Shown here piece by piece: positions 19,346 through 27,375 of a stretch of 64,000 bases of DNA (its first letter is position 1; each line of letters opens with the position of its first letter). The DNA lies in contig JACKKJ010000002.1 in NCBI GenBank assembly GCA_024236495.1, positions 714,294 to 778,293 of the forward strand. The letters run 5' to 3'. The position numbers were made by a program, and so were the translations under genes. Source of the DNA: Paracoccaceae bacterium. GTDB taxonomy: Bacteria; Pseudomonadota; Alphaproteobacteria; Rhodobacterales; Rhodobacteraceae. The notes beneath the pieces were generated by a model. It made no database searches, had not been told where the DNA came from, and saw only the letters and a program-made list of their open reading frames with translations.

Positions 19346-20317
19346 ATGTATGCACAGATGGTGACATCCGAAGCCGCCGATGACAGCCCCGAGGCGCGCG
19401 CCTTTCAGGCCCGCATCGATGCGGGCGAAAAGATCGAGCCGAAGGACTGGATGCCCGAGGCCTATCGCCGGACGCTGATCCGCCAGATCGGCCAGCACGC
19501 GCATTCCGAAATCGTCGGCCAACTGCCCGAGGGCAACTGGATCACCCGCGCGCCGACGCTTGAGCGCAAGGCGATCCTGCTGGCCAAGGTCCAGGACGAG
19601 GCGGGCCACGGCCTTTACCTTTACTGCGCGGCCGAGACCCTGGGCGTCAGCCGCGACGACCTGACGGAGGATCTGCTTTCGGGGCGGATGAAGTATTCCT
19701 CGATCTTCAACTACCCGACGCTGACCTGGGCGGATATGGGGGCGGTCGGCTGGCTGGTAGATGGCGCCGCGATCATGAACCAGGTGCCGCTGCAGCGCAC
19801 ATCCTACGGGCCCTATGCCCGCGCGATGGTCCGCATCTGCAAGGAGGAAAGCTTCCACCAGCGGCAGGGCTACGACATCATGCTGAAGATGTGCCGCGGC
19901 ACGCCTGCGCAAAAGCGGATGGCGCAGGATGCGATGAACCGCTTCTGGTATCCCGCCCTGATGATGTTCGGCCCCTCGGACAAGGACAGCGTGCATTCCG
20001 CGCAGTCGATGGCGTGGCGGATCAAGATAAACACCAATGACGAACTGCGTCAGAAATTCGTCGACGAAACAGTCCCGCAGGCCGAATTCCTGGGCCTGGC
20101 GATCCCTGACACGGACCTGAGATGGAACGAGGAACGCGGGCACTACGATTTCTCCGAACCGGACTGGACTGAGTTTTATGACGTCATCAAGGGCAACGGG
20201 CCCTGCAACGTCGAACGCATGACGGCACGTCGCAAGGCGTGGGACGACGGCGCATGGGTGCGCGAGGGGCTTCTGGCCCATGCCCGCAAGAAGGCTGGAA
20301 AGGTGGCTGCAGAATGA
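19346..20317 (+). CDS. paaA: 1,2-phenylacetyl-CoA epoxidase, catalytic subunit PaaA
   Basis: With the ATG at 19346 the protein is 323 residues. Ferritin-like diiron ligands are visible as E85-x-x-H88 (DEAGHG) and E168-x-x-H171 (KEESFHQRQG), with an earlier glutamate in HAHSEIVGQLP. PaaA carries the diiron site of the multicomponent monooxygenase that epoxidises the phenylacetyl-CoA ring. It is tightly packed with paaB (4-bp overlap), paaC, paaD and paaE in the usual order. Confidence 0.97.
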   Translation: MYAQMVTSEAADDSPEARAFQARIDAGEKIEPKDWMPEAYRRTLIRQIGQHAHSEIVGQLPEGNWITRAPTLERKAILLAKVQDEAGHGLYLYCAAETLGVSRDDLTEDLLSGRMKYSSIFNYPTLTWADMGAVGWLVDGAAIMNQVPLQRTSYGPYARAMVRICKEESFHQRQGYDIMLKMCRGTPAQKRMAQDAMNRFWYPALMMFGPSDKDSVHSAQSMAWRIKINTNDELRQKFVDETVPQAEFLGLAIPDTDLRWNEERGHYDFSEPDWTEFYDVIKGNGPCNVERMTARRKAWDDGAWVREGLLAHARKKAGKVAAE

Positions 20318-20613
20318 CGACGCAATCCAGAAAACCCGAATGGCCCCTGTGGGAGGTGTTCATCCGTGGCCAGCACGGCCTGAACCACCGCCATGTCGGA
20401 TCCCTTCATGCGCCGGATGCCGAAGCGGCGATCCGCCATGCCCGCGATGTCTACACGCGGCGCAACGAAGGCGTGTCGATCTGGGTGGTCGAGGCGCGCC
20501 ACATTGCCGCCTCTTCGCCCTCGGACAAGGGGCCGCTGTTCGAGCCGTCCGAATCCAAGGTTTACCGCCACCCGACCTTCTACGACATTCCCGACGAAGC
20601 GGGGCCGATGTGA
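20314..20613 (+). CDS. paaB: 1,2-phenylacetyl-CoA epoxidase subunit PaaB
   Basis: The start at 20314 (MTTQSRKPEWPLWEVFIRG) gives 99 residues, the normal PaaB length; a longer open frame upstream only overlaps paaA. The core WEVFIRGQHGLNHRHVGSLH is characteristic. PaaB bridges PaaAC heterodimers in the epoxidase complex. It overlaps paaA by 4 bp and paaC by 1 bp. Confidence 0.96.
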   Translation: MTTQSRKPEWPLWEVFIRGQHGLNHRHVGSLHAPDAEAAIRHARDVYTRRNEGVSIWVVEARHIAASSPSDKGPLFEPSESKVYRHPTFYDIPDEAGPM

Positions 20614-21365
20614 TGGACGCCTTGCATGAATTCTGCCTGCGAATGGGCGACAACACACTGGTCCTTGGTCACAGGGTCAGCGAATGGTGCGGCCATTCGC
20701 CGGTCCTGGAAGAGGATATCGCGCTCGCCAACACCGCGCTGGACCTGATCGGGCAGACGCAGATGTGGCTTGGCCTTGCGGCCGAGATCGAGGGCCAGGG
20801 CAGGACCGCCGATGATCTCGCCTTCCTGCGCGATGCCTGGGATTTCCGAAACCTGCTTCTGGTCGAACTTCCGAACGGCGATTTCGGTCAGACGATGATG
20901 CGGCAGTTCCTGTTCGACACCTGGCACCATGCGATGCTGACGGCACTTGCCGGATCTTCGGACGACCGGGTGGTGGCCATTGCGGCCAAGGCGGTCAAGG
21001 AAGCCAGCTACCACCTGGAACGGTCGGCGGGAACGGTGATCGGCCTTGGCGATGGCACGGCGGAAAGCCACGCGCGGATGCAGGCCGCGCTGGACCTGCT
21101 TTATCCCTACTACGGCGAGATGTTCGCGGCCGACGCGACGGACACGGCGCTTGCCGCGGCCGGCATCGCGCCCCTGCCGGAAAGCCTGCGGGCGTCCTGC
21201 GATGTCCGCCTCCGGCAGGTGACCGAAGAAGCGACGCTGACCCTGCCGGCCAGCAGCTTCGCACATTCGGGTGGCAAGACCGGGGCCCGGCACACCGAAA
21301 ACCTGGGCCACATCCTGACGCAGATGCAATGGCTGCAACGCGCCTATCCCGGGGCGACATGGTAG
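20613..21365 (+). CDS. paaC: 1,2-phenylacetyl-CoA epoxidase, structural subunit PaaC
   Basis: This 250-residue ferritin-like protein has the PaaC features LGHRVSEWCGHSPVLEEDI and ALDLIGQTQMWL, and VKEASYHLERS with GLGDGTAES. PaaC pairs with PaaA to form the catalytic core of the epoxidase but does not itself carry the active diiron centre. Its start codon shares one base with the paaB stop, and paaD overlaps its end by 7 bp. Confidence 0.96.
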   Translation: MDALHEFCLRMGDNTLVLGHRVSEWCGHSPVLEEDIALANTALDLIGQTQMWLGLAAEIEGQGRTADDLAFLRDAWDFRNLLLVELPNGDFGQTMMRQFLFDTWHHAMLTALAGSSDDRVVAIAAKAVKEASYHLERSAGTVIGLGDGTAESHARMQAALDLLYPYYGEMFAADATDTALAAAGIAPLPESLRASCDVRLRQVTEEATLTLPASSFAHSGGKTGARHTENLGHILTQMQWLQRAYPGATW

Positions 21366-21826
21366 CGCCCCGCCCCGATCCGGTCGAGATCTGGGCCTGG
21401 CTTGATGCCGTCCCCGACCCGGAAATTCCGGTGATCTCGGTCGTCGATCTGGGGATCGTGCGAGATGTCGCCTGGGATGACGGGGTGCTGACCGTCACCA
21501 TCACGCCCACCTATTCGGGCTGCCCCGCCACCAGTCTGATCGCCACGGAGATCGAGAGCGCGCTGCGGGCGAAGGGGATCGACCGCCTTCGCATCGACCG
21601 GCGCATCTTTCCGCCCTGGACGACCGACTGGCTGACGGAAAAGGGCCGGGCGCGGCTTGAATCCTACGGGATCGCCCCGCCCCGCGCCGCCGGCGGCCCG
21701 GAACGCTGCCCGCGCTGCGGCGGGTCGGACCTGGAGCGCATCAGCCAGTTCGGATCGACGCCATGCAAGGCGCAGTGGCGGTGCCGGGACTGTCTGGAAC
21801 CTTTCGACTACTTCAAATGCATCTGA
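21359..21826 (+). CDS. paaD: PaaD, DUF59-type maturation factor
   Basis: The start at 21359 (MVAPRPDPVEIWAWLDAV) gives 155 residues. The N-terminal MIP18/DUF59 domain carries DPEIPVISVVDLGIVRDV and TPTYSGCPATS. The C-terminal zinc-ribbon-like part carries CPRCGG, then CRDC and a final FKC. PaaD proteins help assemble iron-sulfur or diiron centres of the epoxidase or its reductase. It is translationally coupled to paaC. Confidence 0.95.
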   Translation: MVAPRPDPVEIWAWLDAVPDPEIPVISVVDLGIVRDVAWDDGVLTVTITPTYSGCPATSLIATEIESALRAKGIDRLRIDRRIFPPWTTDWLTEKGRARLESYGIAPPRAAGGPERCPRCGGSDLERISQFGSTPCKAQWRCRDCLEPFDYFKCI

Positions 21827-21836
21827 GAGGTCGACC

Positions 21837-22904
21837 ATGTCGCGCTTTCATTCACTGACCGTGACCGAGGTTCGCAAGACGATCCGCGATGCGGTCGTCG
21901 TCACGCTCGAACCCGGTGCGGGGGCGGATTTCTCGTTCTTGCCGGGTCAATATCTGACCTTCCGCCGCACATTCGACGGCGCAGAGATCCGGCGGTCCTA
22001 TTCGATCTGCGCGGGCCTCGACGAAGGTCGGCTGCAGGTGGGGATCAAGCGGGTGGAGGGCGGGGCGTTCTCCACCTGGGCGAACGAGGACCTTCGGCCC
22101 GGCGCGGTGCTTGAGGCGATGGCCCCGATGGGCAGTTTCCACATCCCGCTTGACCCGTCGAGCGCGCGTCACTTCCTTGGCTTCGCGGGCGGATCGGGGA
22201 TCACGCCGGTCCTGTCGATCCTGCGGTCCGTCCTGACGCGCGAGCCGCAAAGCCGCTTCACGCTCGTCTATGCCAACCGCGGTGTGAACACGATCATGTT
22301 CCGCGAGGAACTGGAAGATCTGAAGAATGCCCACATGGGCCGTCTGAACGTGATCCACATCCTGGAGGATGACGCACAGGACATCGAACTGTTCACCGGC
22401 CGTGTGACGCAAGAGAAATGCGCGGCCCTTCTGGACAACTGGATCGACATTGCCGATGTCGATACCGCGTTCATCTGCGGACCGGAACCGATGATGCTGG
22501 GGATCGCCGCGGCGCTGCGCGACCGCGGGTTTGACGACCGGCGGATCCGGTTCGAACTTTTCGCGTCGTCCCAGCCCGGCCGGGTCGCGCAGCGCACGCC
22601 GTCGCGCGCCGCTGCCGCCGCCGGGGCCACGATCGACCTGTCGCTCACGCTTGACGGCGCGACACGGTCGCTGCGCGCCGAACCGGGGCAGACCATCCTT
22701 GACGCCGCGCTGGCCAACGCGATCGACGCGCCCTACGCCTGCAGGGCGGGTGTCTGTTCGACCTGCCGCTGCAAGGTGATCGAGGGCGAGGCCGAGATGC
22801 GCACCAACCACGCCCTGGAGGATTACGAGGTTGCCCGCGGCTATGTCCTGTCCTGCCAGGCGGTGCCGCGGGGGGGCCGGGTGGTCGTGGACTATGATCA
22901 GTAG
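21837..22904 (+). CDS. paaE: phenylacetyl-CoA epoxidase reductase PaaE
   Basis: The start at 21837 (MSRFHSLTVTEVRK) gives 355 residues. An FNR-like FAD domain (RRSYSICAG at 52-60) and NAD(P)H domain (FAGGSGITPVLSILR at 116-130; CGPEPMM) are followed by a C-terminal plant-type [2Fe-2S] ferredoxin domain with ligands C302, C307, C310 and C340. It passes electrons from NADPH to PaaA. The next gene, a PaaA/PaaC-like paralogue, follows after 9 bp. Confidence 0.96.
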   Translation: MSRFHSLTVTEVRKTIRDAVVVTLEPGAGADFSFLPGQYLTFRRTFDGAEIRRSYSICAGLDEGRLQVGIKRVEGGAFSTWANEDLRPGAVLEAMAPMGSFHIPLDPSSARHFLGFAGGSGITPVLSILRSVLTREPQSRFTLVYANRGVNTIMFREELEDLKNAHMGRLNVIHILEDDAQDIELFTGRVTQEKCAALLDNWIDIADVDTAFICGPEPMMLGIAAALRDRGFDDRRIRFELFASSQPGRVAQRTPSRAAAAAGATIDLSLTLDGATRSLRAEPGQTILDAALANAIDAPYACRAGVCSTCRCKVIEGEAEMRTNHALEDYEVARGYVLSCQAVPRGGRVVVDYDQ

Positions 22905-22913
22905 GGGCACGAC

Positions 22914-23684
22914 ATGACCGGGGAAATGAGGATCGCCGACTATCTTGCAGCGGGCGGCAAGCTGACCGCGCCGGACAACGCCCCGCCGCGCTACCGGGCG
23001 GAGCTTTTGCGCCTGATGGCCACGTTCGTGGACAGCACTCTGGCCGGTGCCGCCGGGTTCGCCGACACGATCAACGCCGGACCGGGAATTCCCGAAAGGA
23101 TCGCCGCGGCGCGCATCGTGATGGAAAAGACCCGCAATGCCGGGCATGTGCTGGCCCTGATGGGCGATTTCGGCGCCGATACCGGACGCTATGTCGGCAA
23201 CCATCCCTGGGGCGCCCGGCTGTCGCGGGCGGCCGATATCGGCGCCCGCCGGGGCGATCACGACATGCGGCTTGCCGTCTTCAACTACCCCCTTCAGGGC
23301 TGGGACGACGCGGTGGTCATGAACCTGCTGATGGGACATGCCGCCGTGATCCAGCTTCGCGATCTGGAACGTGTCAGCTACCAGCCGCTTGCGCGGCTTT
23401 TCGGCGAGATCGCCCCGGTCGAGACGCGGCATCGCGATCTTGCCGCAGCGGGGGTGACCCGCCGGCATGAACAGGGCGCCGACCGGGGCGCGCTTCAGCA
23501 ATCGGTCGATTACTGGTGGCCGCGCGTCGCGGTTTCGTTCGGGGGCGCGAGTGCCGAACGTCAGGCGCTTCTGGCGGCTTTCGGCCTGCGCCACGCAACG
23601 GGCGCCGACCAACTTGCCGAATGGTCGCGCACCGCCGCCGCCGCACTTGACGGCCTGGGTCTTGCCGCCCCCGCCAGCGCCTGA
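22914..23684 (+). CDS. extra PaaA/PaaC-like ferritin-fold protein of the paa operon
   Basis: This 256-residue protein (possibly starting at M5) belongs to the phenylacetic-acid catabolic (PaaA/PaaC) family by its overall pattern. It keeps one E-x-x-H motif (E170/H173 in PVETRHRDL). The corresponding first motif is E71-K-T-R74, so its histidine is missing, suggesting an altered or absent diiron centre. It lies 9 bp behind paaE and is surely in the same transcript. A structural or regulatory role in the epoxidase, or a separate activity, is possible; no function is established that I can cite. Confidence 0.72.
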   Translation: MTGEMRIADYLAAGGKLTAPDNAPPRYRAELLRLMATFVDSTLAGAAGFADTINAGPGIPERIAAARIVMEKTRNAGHVLALMGDFGADTGRYVGNHPWGARLSRAADIGARRGDHDMRLAVFNYPLQGWDDAVVMNLLMGHAAVIQLRDLERVSYQPLARLFGEIAPVETRHRDLAAAGVTRRHEQGADRGALQQSVDYWWPRVAVSFGGASAERQALLAAFGLRHATGADQLAEWSRTAAAALDGLGLAAPASA

Positions 23685-23770
23685 CCGGCACAGGCCGTGC
23701 GCAAGAACGCCGTTGCGGCGGCGTTCGGCATGCCCGATGCTCCTGGCCAGATCCGGCAGGAGCAATCGCG

Positions 23771-24427
23771 ATGACCGCATACCCCGAACCTGTTGTCGAT
23801 GCGCTGGCGGCGCGAGTTGCCCCTCTTGTGCCCGGCCCCGAAGGCCCGCGCCGGATCGTCGCCATCGCGGGGCCGCCGGGTTCCGGCAAATCGACGCTGG
23901 GGGCGCAACTGGTCGCGGCGCTTCTTGCGCGCGGCCACGCCGCCGTTCTGATGCCGATGGACGGATTTCATCTCGATGACCGGATTCTTGAACCGCGCGG
24001 ACTTCTGCCCCGCAAGGGCGCGCCGGAGACCTTCGACTTCGCCGGGTTTGCCGCCACCTTGCGCCGGGTACGCGATGACCCTTCGGTCATGCTGCCGGTC
24101 TTCGACCGCGCCCGCGAAATCGCCATTGCCGGGGCCGAGGAGATCGGACCCCAGACGCGACTTGTGGTTGTCGAGGGCAACTACCTGGTCCTTGATGAAG
24201 ACCCCTGGCGTGCGCTTGCGCCGCTTTGGGATCTCACGGTCTTCCTCGATGTCGCGATGGCGGAGCTGGAGGAACGGCTCGTCGGCCGTTGGCTGTCGTT
24301 CGGCCTTGCCCCAGACGAGGCCCGGGTGCGTGCCTTGTCCAACGATCTGCCGAACGCCCGGCGCGTCCTGGTCGCGCGCGGACCGGTCGACGTGATCTTG
24401 CGTGGCGGTGCACTGGTTCCGGGTTGA
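23771..24427 (+). CDS. uridine kinase-like P-loop NTPase
   Basis: This 218-residue protein has Walker A AGPPGSGKSTLGAQLVAAL near residue 38, the DGFHLDD motif common to phosphoribulokinase/uridine kinase/pantothenate kinase relatives, and VVVEGNYLVLDEDPW. Close relatives are often named nucleoside or fructose-system kinases, but the substrate here is not evident. It is 86 bp after the paa operon and is probably a separate unit. A sugar or nucleoside substrate is the most likely reading. Confidence 0.75.
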   Translation: MTAYPEPVVDALAARVAPLVPGPEGPRRIVAIAGPPGSGKSTLGAQLVAALLARGHAAVLMPMDGFHLDDRILEPRGLLPRKGAPETFDFAGFAATLRRVRDDPSVMLPVFDRAREIAIAGAEEIGPQTRLVVVEGNYLVLDEDPWRALAPLWDLTVFLDVAMAELEERLVGRWLSFGLAPDEARVRALSNDLPNARRVLVARGPVDVILRGGALVPG

Positions 24428-24491
24428 TCCCGCGCGGGGCTTGACACCGCGCCGCTTGCGCGCGACCCCTCGCTCAGGACAGGAGACGGCA

Positions 24492-24839
24492 ATGACCGAC
24501 GACGACAAGCCCCGCAAGCCCAAGCGCCCCCAGGCGGTCTATACGCTTGTGGTCGAGGTGGGCCGAAAGACCGGCGACGGCTTGCCAAAGGGCGCGACCG
24601 GTGCGGCACTGGTGGTCTATGCCTCTGGCGTGGACGAGGACGAGGCCGTGCGCGAAACCGTTGCGATCCTCAAGCAGGCAGACCTCAACCCGCTGGATGT
24701 GACGGGCTACGGGACGGTCGAGGAACGGATCGCGCTCGGCCAGGAGATCGAGCCGGAGGAGCGCGCCCTGATGGACCGCGCGCTGGCGGAGAACTCGGTG
24801 ATTGTCGCGCAGATGACCCCGTTCTTCGACAAGCCCTAG
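24492..24839 (+). CDS. small hypothetical protein
   Basis: I do not recognise this 115-residue protein. It starts at 24492 with GGAGA about 8 nt upstream, and its N-terminus is charged (MTDDDKPRKPKRPQ). It has no signal peptide or membrane segment, and it is acidic over its second half (GQEIEPEERALMDRALAEN). Composition and codon use match the surrounding genes, so it is likely real. Its stop codon overlaps the convergent Hint-domain gene by 4 bp. Confidence 0.7.
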   Translation: MTDDDKPRKPKRPQAVYTLVVEVGRKTGDGLPKGATGAALVVYASGVDEDEAVRETVAILKQADLNPLDVTGYGTVEERIALGQEIEPEERALMDRALAENSVIVAQMTPFFDKP

Positions 24840-25906
24840 GCGGCAAAAAGGGATCGTCCGGCCCGGCGCGCAATGGCAAGTGCCGCCGCCTCGTATTGCT
24901 CCGCATCGCGCAGCGCGGTGCGCCGCTGGACCGGCAGACGCCCTGACCGGGCAAGATCGGCAAGCGGCGTTGTCATGGCCAGGTCGCGGTCCCGCGCAAG
25001 CCCCCCGATGCACAGGCTTTCCATCGGGCAACCACCCGGCGCGATGATGTGATGATCGTCCAGCAATAGACCGTGGTAGCGGAAAAGCGGACCGGCCAGC
25101 TCTGGCACGACGGTTTCACCGTCAAGCAGCGCGCCCGCCTCGACAAGCACCTCGTCCTCGCCGAACATGTAGTCCACATCGGGGCCTGACAGCGCCAGCC
25201 GATGCGAGGGTTGCACGACAAGGTCGCCGCCATGACCAAAGGGGGGCGCCTTCAGCCGGACAGGCGCATAGGCTCCCAGCGCCGGAACCTCGACCGATCC
25301 GCACCAGAGAACCTTCGAAAGACCGCCGTCGCGCGTGATCACGCGATCACCTTGCCGCAGCCCCGAAAGCGGCAGGTGCCCGCGCGCGGTCGGAATTGGC
25401 GTATCCCCGGCCATGCAGATCCCGGGGCCGACCGGGTGCAGGTGGTCCGCCGCGGCGTGCCAAACCAGGGAGGGATGGCGGTGATCCCAGCAACGGACAA
25501 GACCGCGCAGCTCTTTGCCCGTCAGGGCCGGCGCCACATCCACGGCCTGCTGGCGCAGCGTTCCAGCGGCAAGGTTTTCCGCCGTCAGCGTGGAATCCCC
25601 GGCCCGTGCGTCCCAGCGCAGGGTCACGCGCAGGCTTCCCCGCGCGCCCGGCCGCCCGAACCCCGTCGACATCTGGCAGAACCTGTCGCCTGCACGAAGC
25701 GTCACGTGCACCCGGTCACCAGTGACAAGGCTCAGCGTGACGGCCGCATCGCCTGCCCGCGCCCGGAAAAGGTGCTGTGGCGCCAGACGCAGTTCCGCCA
25801 GGTCGAATTCCCATAGAAGGCTTCCGGCGACCGCCTCCCGACGCTCCGTCCGATCCTGCGCGACCTTGCGGTCGCCGCGGTGACTTGCAACGACAAGCCA
25901 GCTCAT
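24836..25906 (-). CDS. Hint (Hedgehog/intein)-domain protein
   Basis: With MSWLVVASHRG at 25906 as start the protein is 356 residues. The C-terminal half is a Hint_2-type domain beginning at C164 (ICMAGDTPIPTARG), with LRQGDRVITRDGG, then VVQPSHRLALSG, and ending near DDHHIIAPGG. Hint domains self-process by an N-S acyl shift at the first cysteine. The N-terminal part (1-160) is unassigned. This family is frequent in Rhodobacteraceae, often attached to surface or calcium-binding proteins, but this copy is short and has no visible export signal. Confidence 0.8.
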   Translation of the reverse strand: MSWLVVASHRGDRKVAQDRTERREAVAGSLLWEFDLAELRLAPQHLFRARAGDAAVTLSLVTGDRVHVTLRAGDRFCQMSTGFGRPGARGSLRVTLRWDARAGDSTLTAENLAAGTLRQQAVDVAPALTGKELRGLVRCWDHRHPSLVWHAAADHLHPVGPGICMAGDTPIPTARGHLPLSGLRQGDRVITRDGGLSKVLWCGSVEVPALGAYAPVRLKAPPFGHGGDLVVQPSHRLALSGPDVDYMFGEDEVLVEAGALLDGETVVPELAGPLFRYHGLLLDDHHIIAPGGCPMESLCIGGLARDRDLAMTTPLADLARSGRLPVQRRTALRDAEQYEAAALAIARRAGRSLFAA

Positions 25907-25931
25907 ACGTCTTCCATTCACCTGCCCATGC

Positions 25932-25951
25932 GCGCCGCCTGTCGGCGGCGC
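25932..25951. other. 8-bp hairpin between the Hint gene and dapE
   Basis: GCGCCGCC (25932-25939) pairs perfectly with GGCGGCGC (25944-25951) around TGTC, 26 bp upstream of the Hint-protein start. It sits in the 246-bp space between divergent genes and could shape the Hint leader mRNA. The remainder of 25907-26152 shows nothing I can name. Confidence 0.4.
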
Positions 25952-26152
25952 ATCTTCGCATCGTCCGTAAAGGACCTGCGCCAACCCCAATATGTGGCCG
26001 GGATTATGCCGCCGAGGACTGTATTTTGGAATCTGCAAGGTGGGAATGCGCCGACCTGCACGACCGATGGTGACCCTGGCGCAACAGCCCGCGCGCGATT
26101 GCCCCGGTTCGCGGAACCGGATAACCCTGAGCGCGACAAGAAGGAGAGCGCC

Positions 26153-27322
26153 ATGACCGCATCGCCCGCCGCCACACATGGCCCCGTCGATCCCGTGGAC
26201 CTGACCGCCCGCCTGGTTCGCTGCCCCTCGGTGACACCCGAGGAAGGCGGCGCGCTGACGCTTCTGTCGGACCTGCTGGGTGCTGCCGGCTTCGAATGCA
26301 CGCGCGTTGATCGCAATGGCACGCCGAACCTTTTTGCCCGCTGGGGCAGAAAGGGCGCCAACCGCAGCTTCGGCTTCAACGGCCATACCGATGTCGTCCC
26401 GGTCGGGGACCGTGGCGCCTGGACGCGCGATCCTTTCGGCGCCGAGATCGCCGAGGGCTTTCTTTGGGGGCGCGGCGCCACGGACATGAAATCCGGCGTG
26501 GCGGCCTTTGCCGCCGCCGCCGTGGACTTCGTCCGTGACACGCCGCCCGACGGGGCCATCATCCTGACCATCACCGGCGACGAGGAAGGCCCCGCCAGGG
26601 ACGGGACAGTCGCGCTTCTCGACTGGATGCGCAGCAACGGCGAGGCGATGACGGCCTGCCTGGTTGGCGAACCCACCTGCCCCGACCGCATGGGCGAGAT
26701 GATGAAGATCGGGCGCCGCGGATCCATGAACGCCGTCGTCACTGCAGAAGGTGTGCAGGGGCATTCCGCCTACCCCCACCGCGCGAAGAACCCGCTTCAC
26801 GCGCTTGTGCGGCTTCTGGACCGACTGGCGAGCGAGCCGCTGGACGAGGGGACGGAGCATTTCGACGCCTCGACCCTTGCCATCACCTCGGTCGATACCG
26901 GCAACCCGGCGACCAACGTGATCCCGGCGCGCGCGGTCGCGCGCATCAACATCCGCTTCAACGACGCCCATACTTCGGCCGACATTACCGGCAGGCTGCG
27001 GGCCGAGGCGGACCGGGTCACGACCGAAACCGGCGTGACCTTTGCCCTTGCCGTCGATGTCTCGGGCGACAGCTTCCTGACGCCGCCCGGCGAATTCGTC
27101 GGCCTTGTCGCCGCGGCGGTCAGCGCCGAAACCGGGGTCGTGCCCGTCCTGTCCACCTCGGGCGGGACATCGGATGCGCGCTTCGTCAAGGATCATTGCC
27201 CGGTGGTCGAATTCGGCCTTGTCGGCCGCACGATGCACGCGGTTGACGAACGGGTATCGGTCGAACAGATCGGGCAGCTCAAGGCGATCTATTCGCGCAT
27301 CCTGCGCGACTACTTCGCCTGA
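26153..27322 (+). CDS. dapE: succinyl-diaminopimelate desuccinylase
   Basis: The start at 26153 has AAGGAG about 8 nt upstream and gives 389 residues. M20-type zinc peptidase motifs are all present: FNGHTDVVPVGD, GRGATDMKSG, TGDEEGPARDGT and the C-terminal RTMHAVDERV. The substrate and dimerisation region RRGSMNAVVTAEGVQGHSAY is typical of DapE. It removes succinate in the lysine/diaminopimelate pathway. The frame is open further upstream to 25880 without homology. Confidence 0.95.
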   Translation: MTASPAATHGPVDPVDLTARLVRCPSVTPEEGGALTLLSDLLGAAGFECTRVDRNGTPNLFARWGRKGANRSFGFNGHTDVVPVGDRGAWTRDPFGAEIAEGFLWGRGATDMKSGVAAFAAAAVDFVRDTPPDGAIILTITGDEEGPARDGTVALLDWMRSNGEAMTACLVGEPTCPDRMGEMMKIGRRGSMNAVVTAEGVQGHSAYPHRAKNPLHALVRLLDRLASEPLDEGTEHFDASTLAITSVDTGNPATNVIPARAVARINIRFNDAHTSADITGRLRAEADRVTTETGVTFALAVDVSGDSFLTPPGEFVGLVAAAVSAETGVVPVLSTSGGTSDARFVKDHCPVVEFGLVGRTMHAVDERVSVEQIGQLKAIYSRILRDYFA

Positions 27323-27375
27323 ACCTTCGACGCTTTCCGCATGACGTGGCGGACGCGCCGTGCTAGGGCGCGGAC

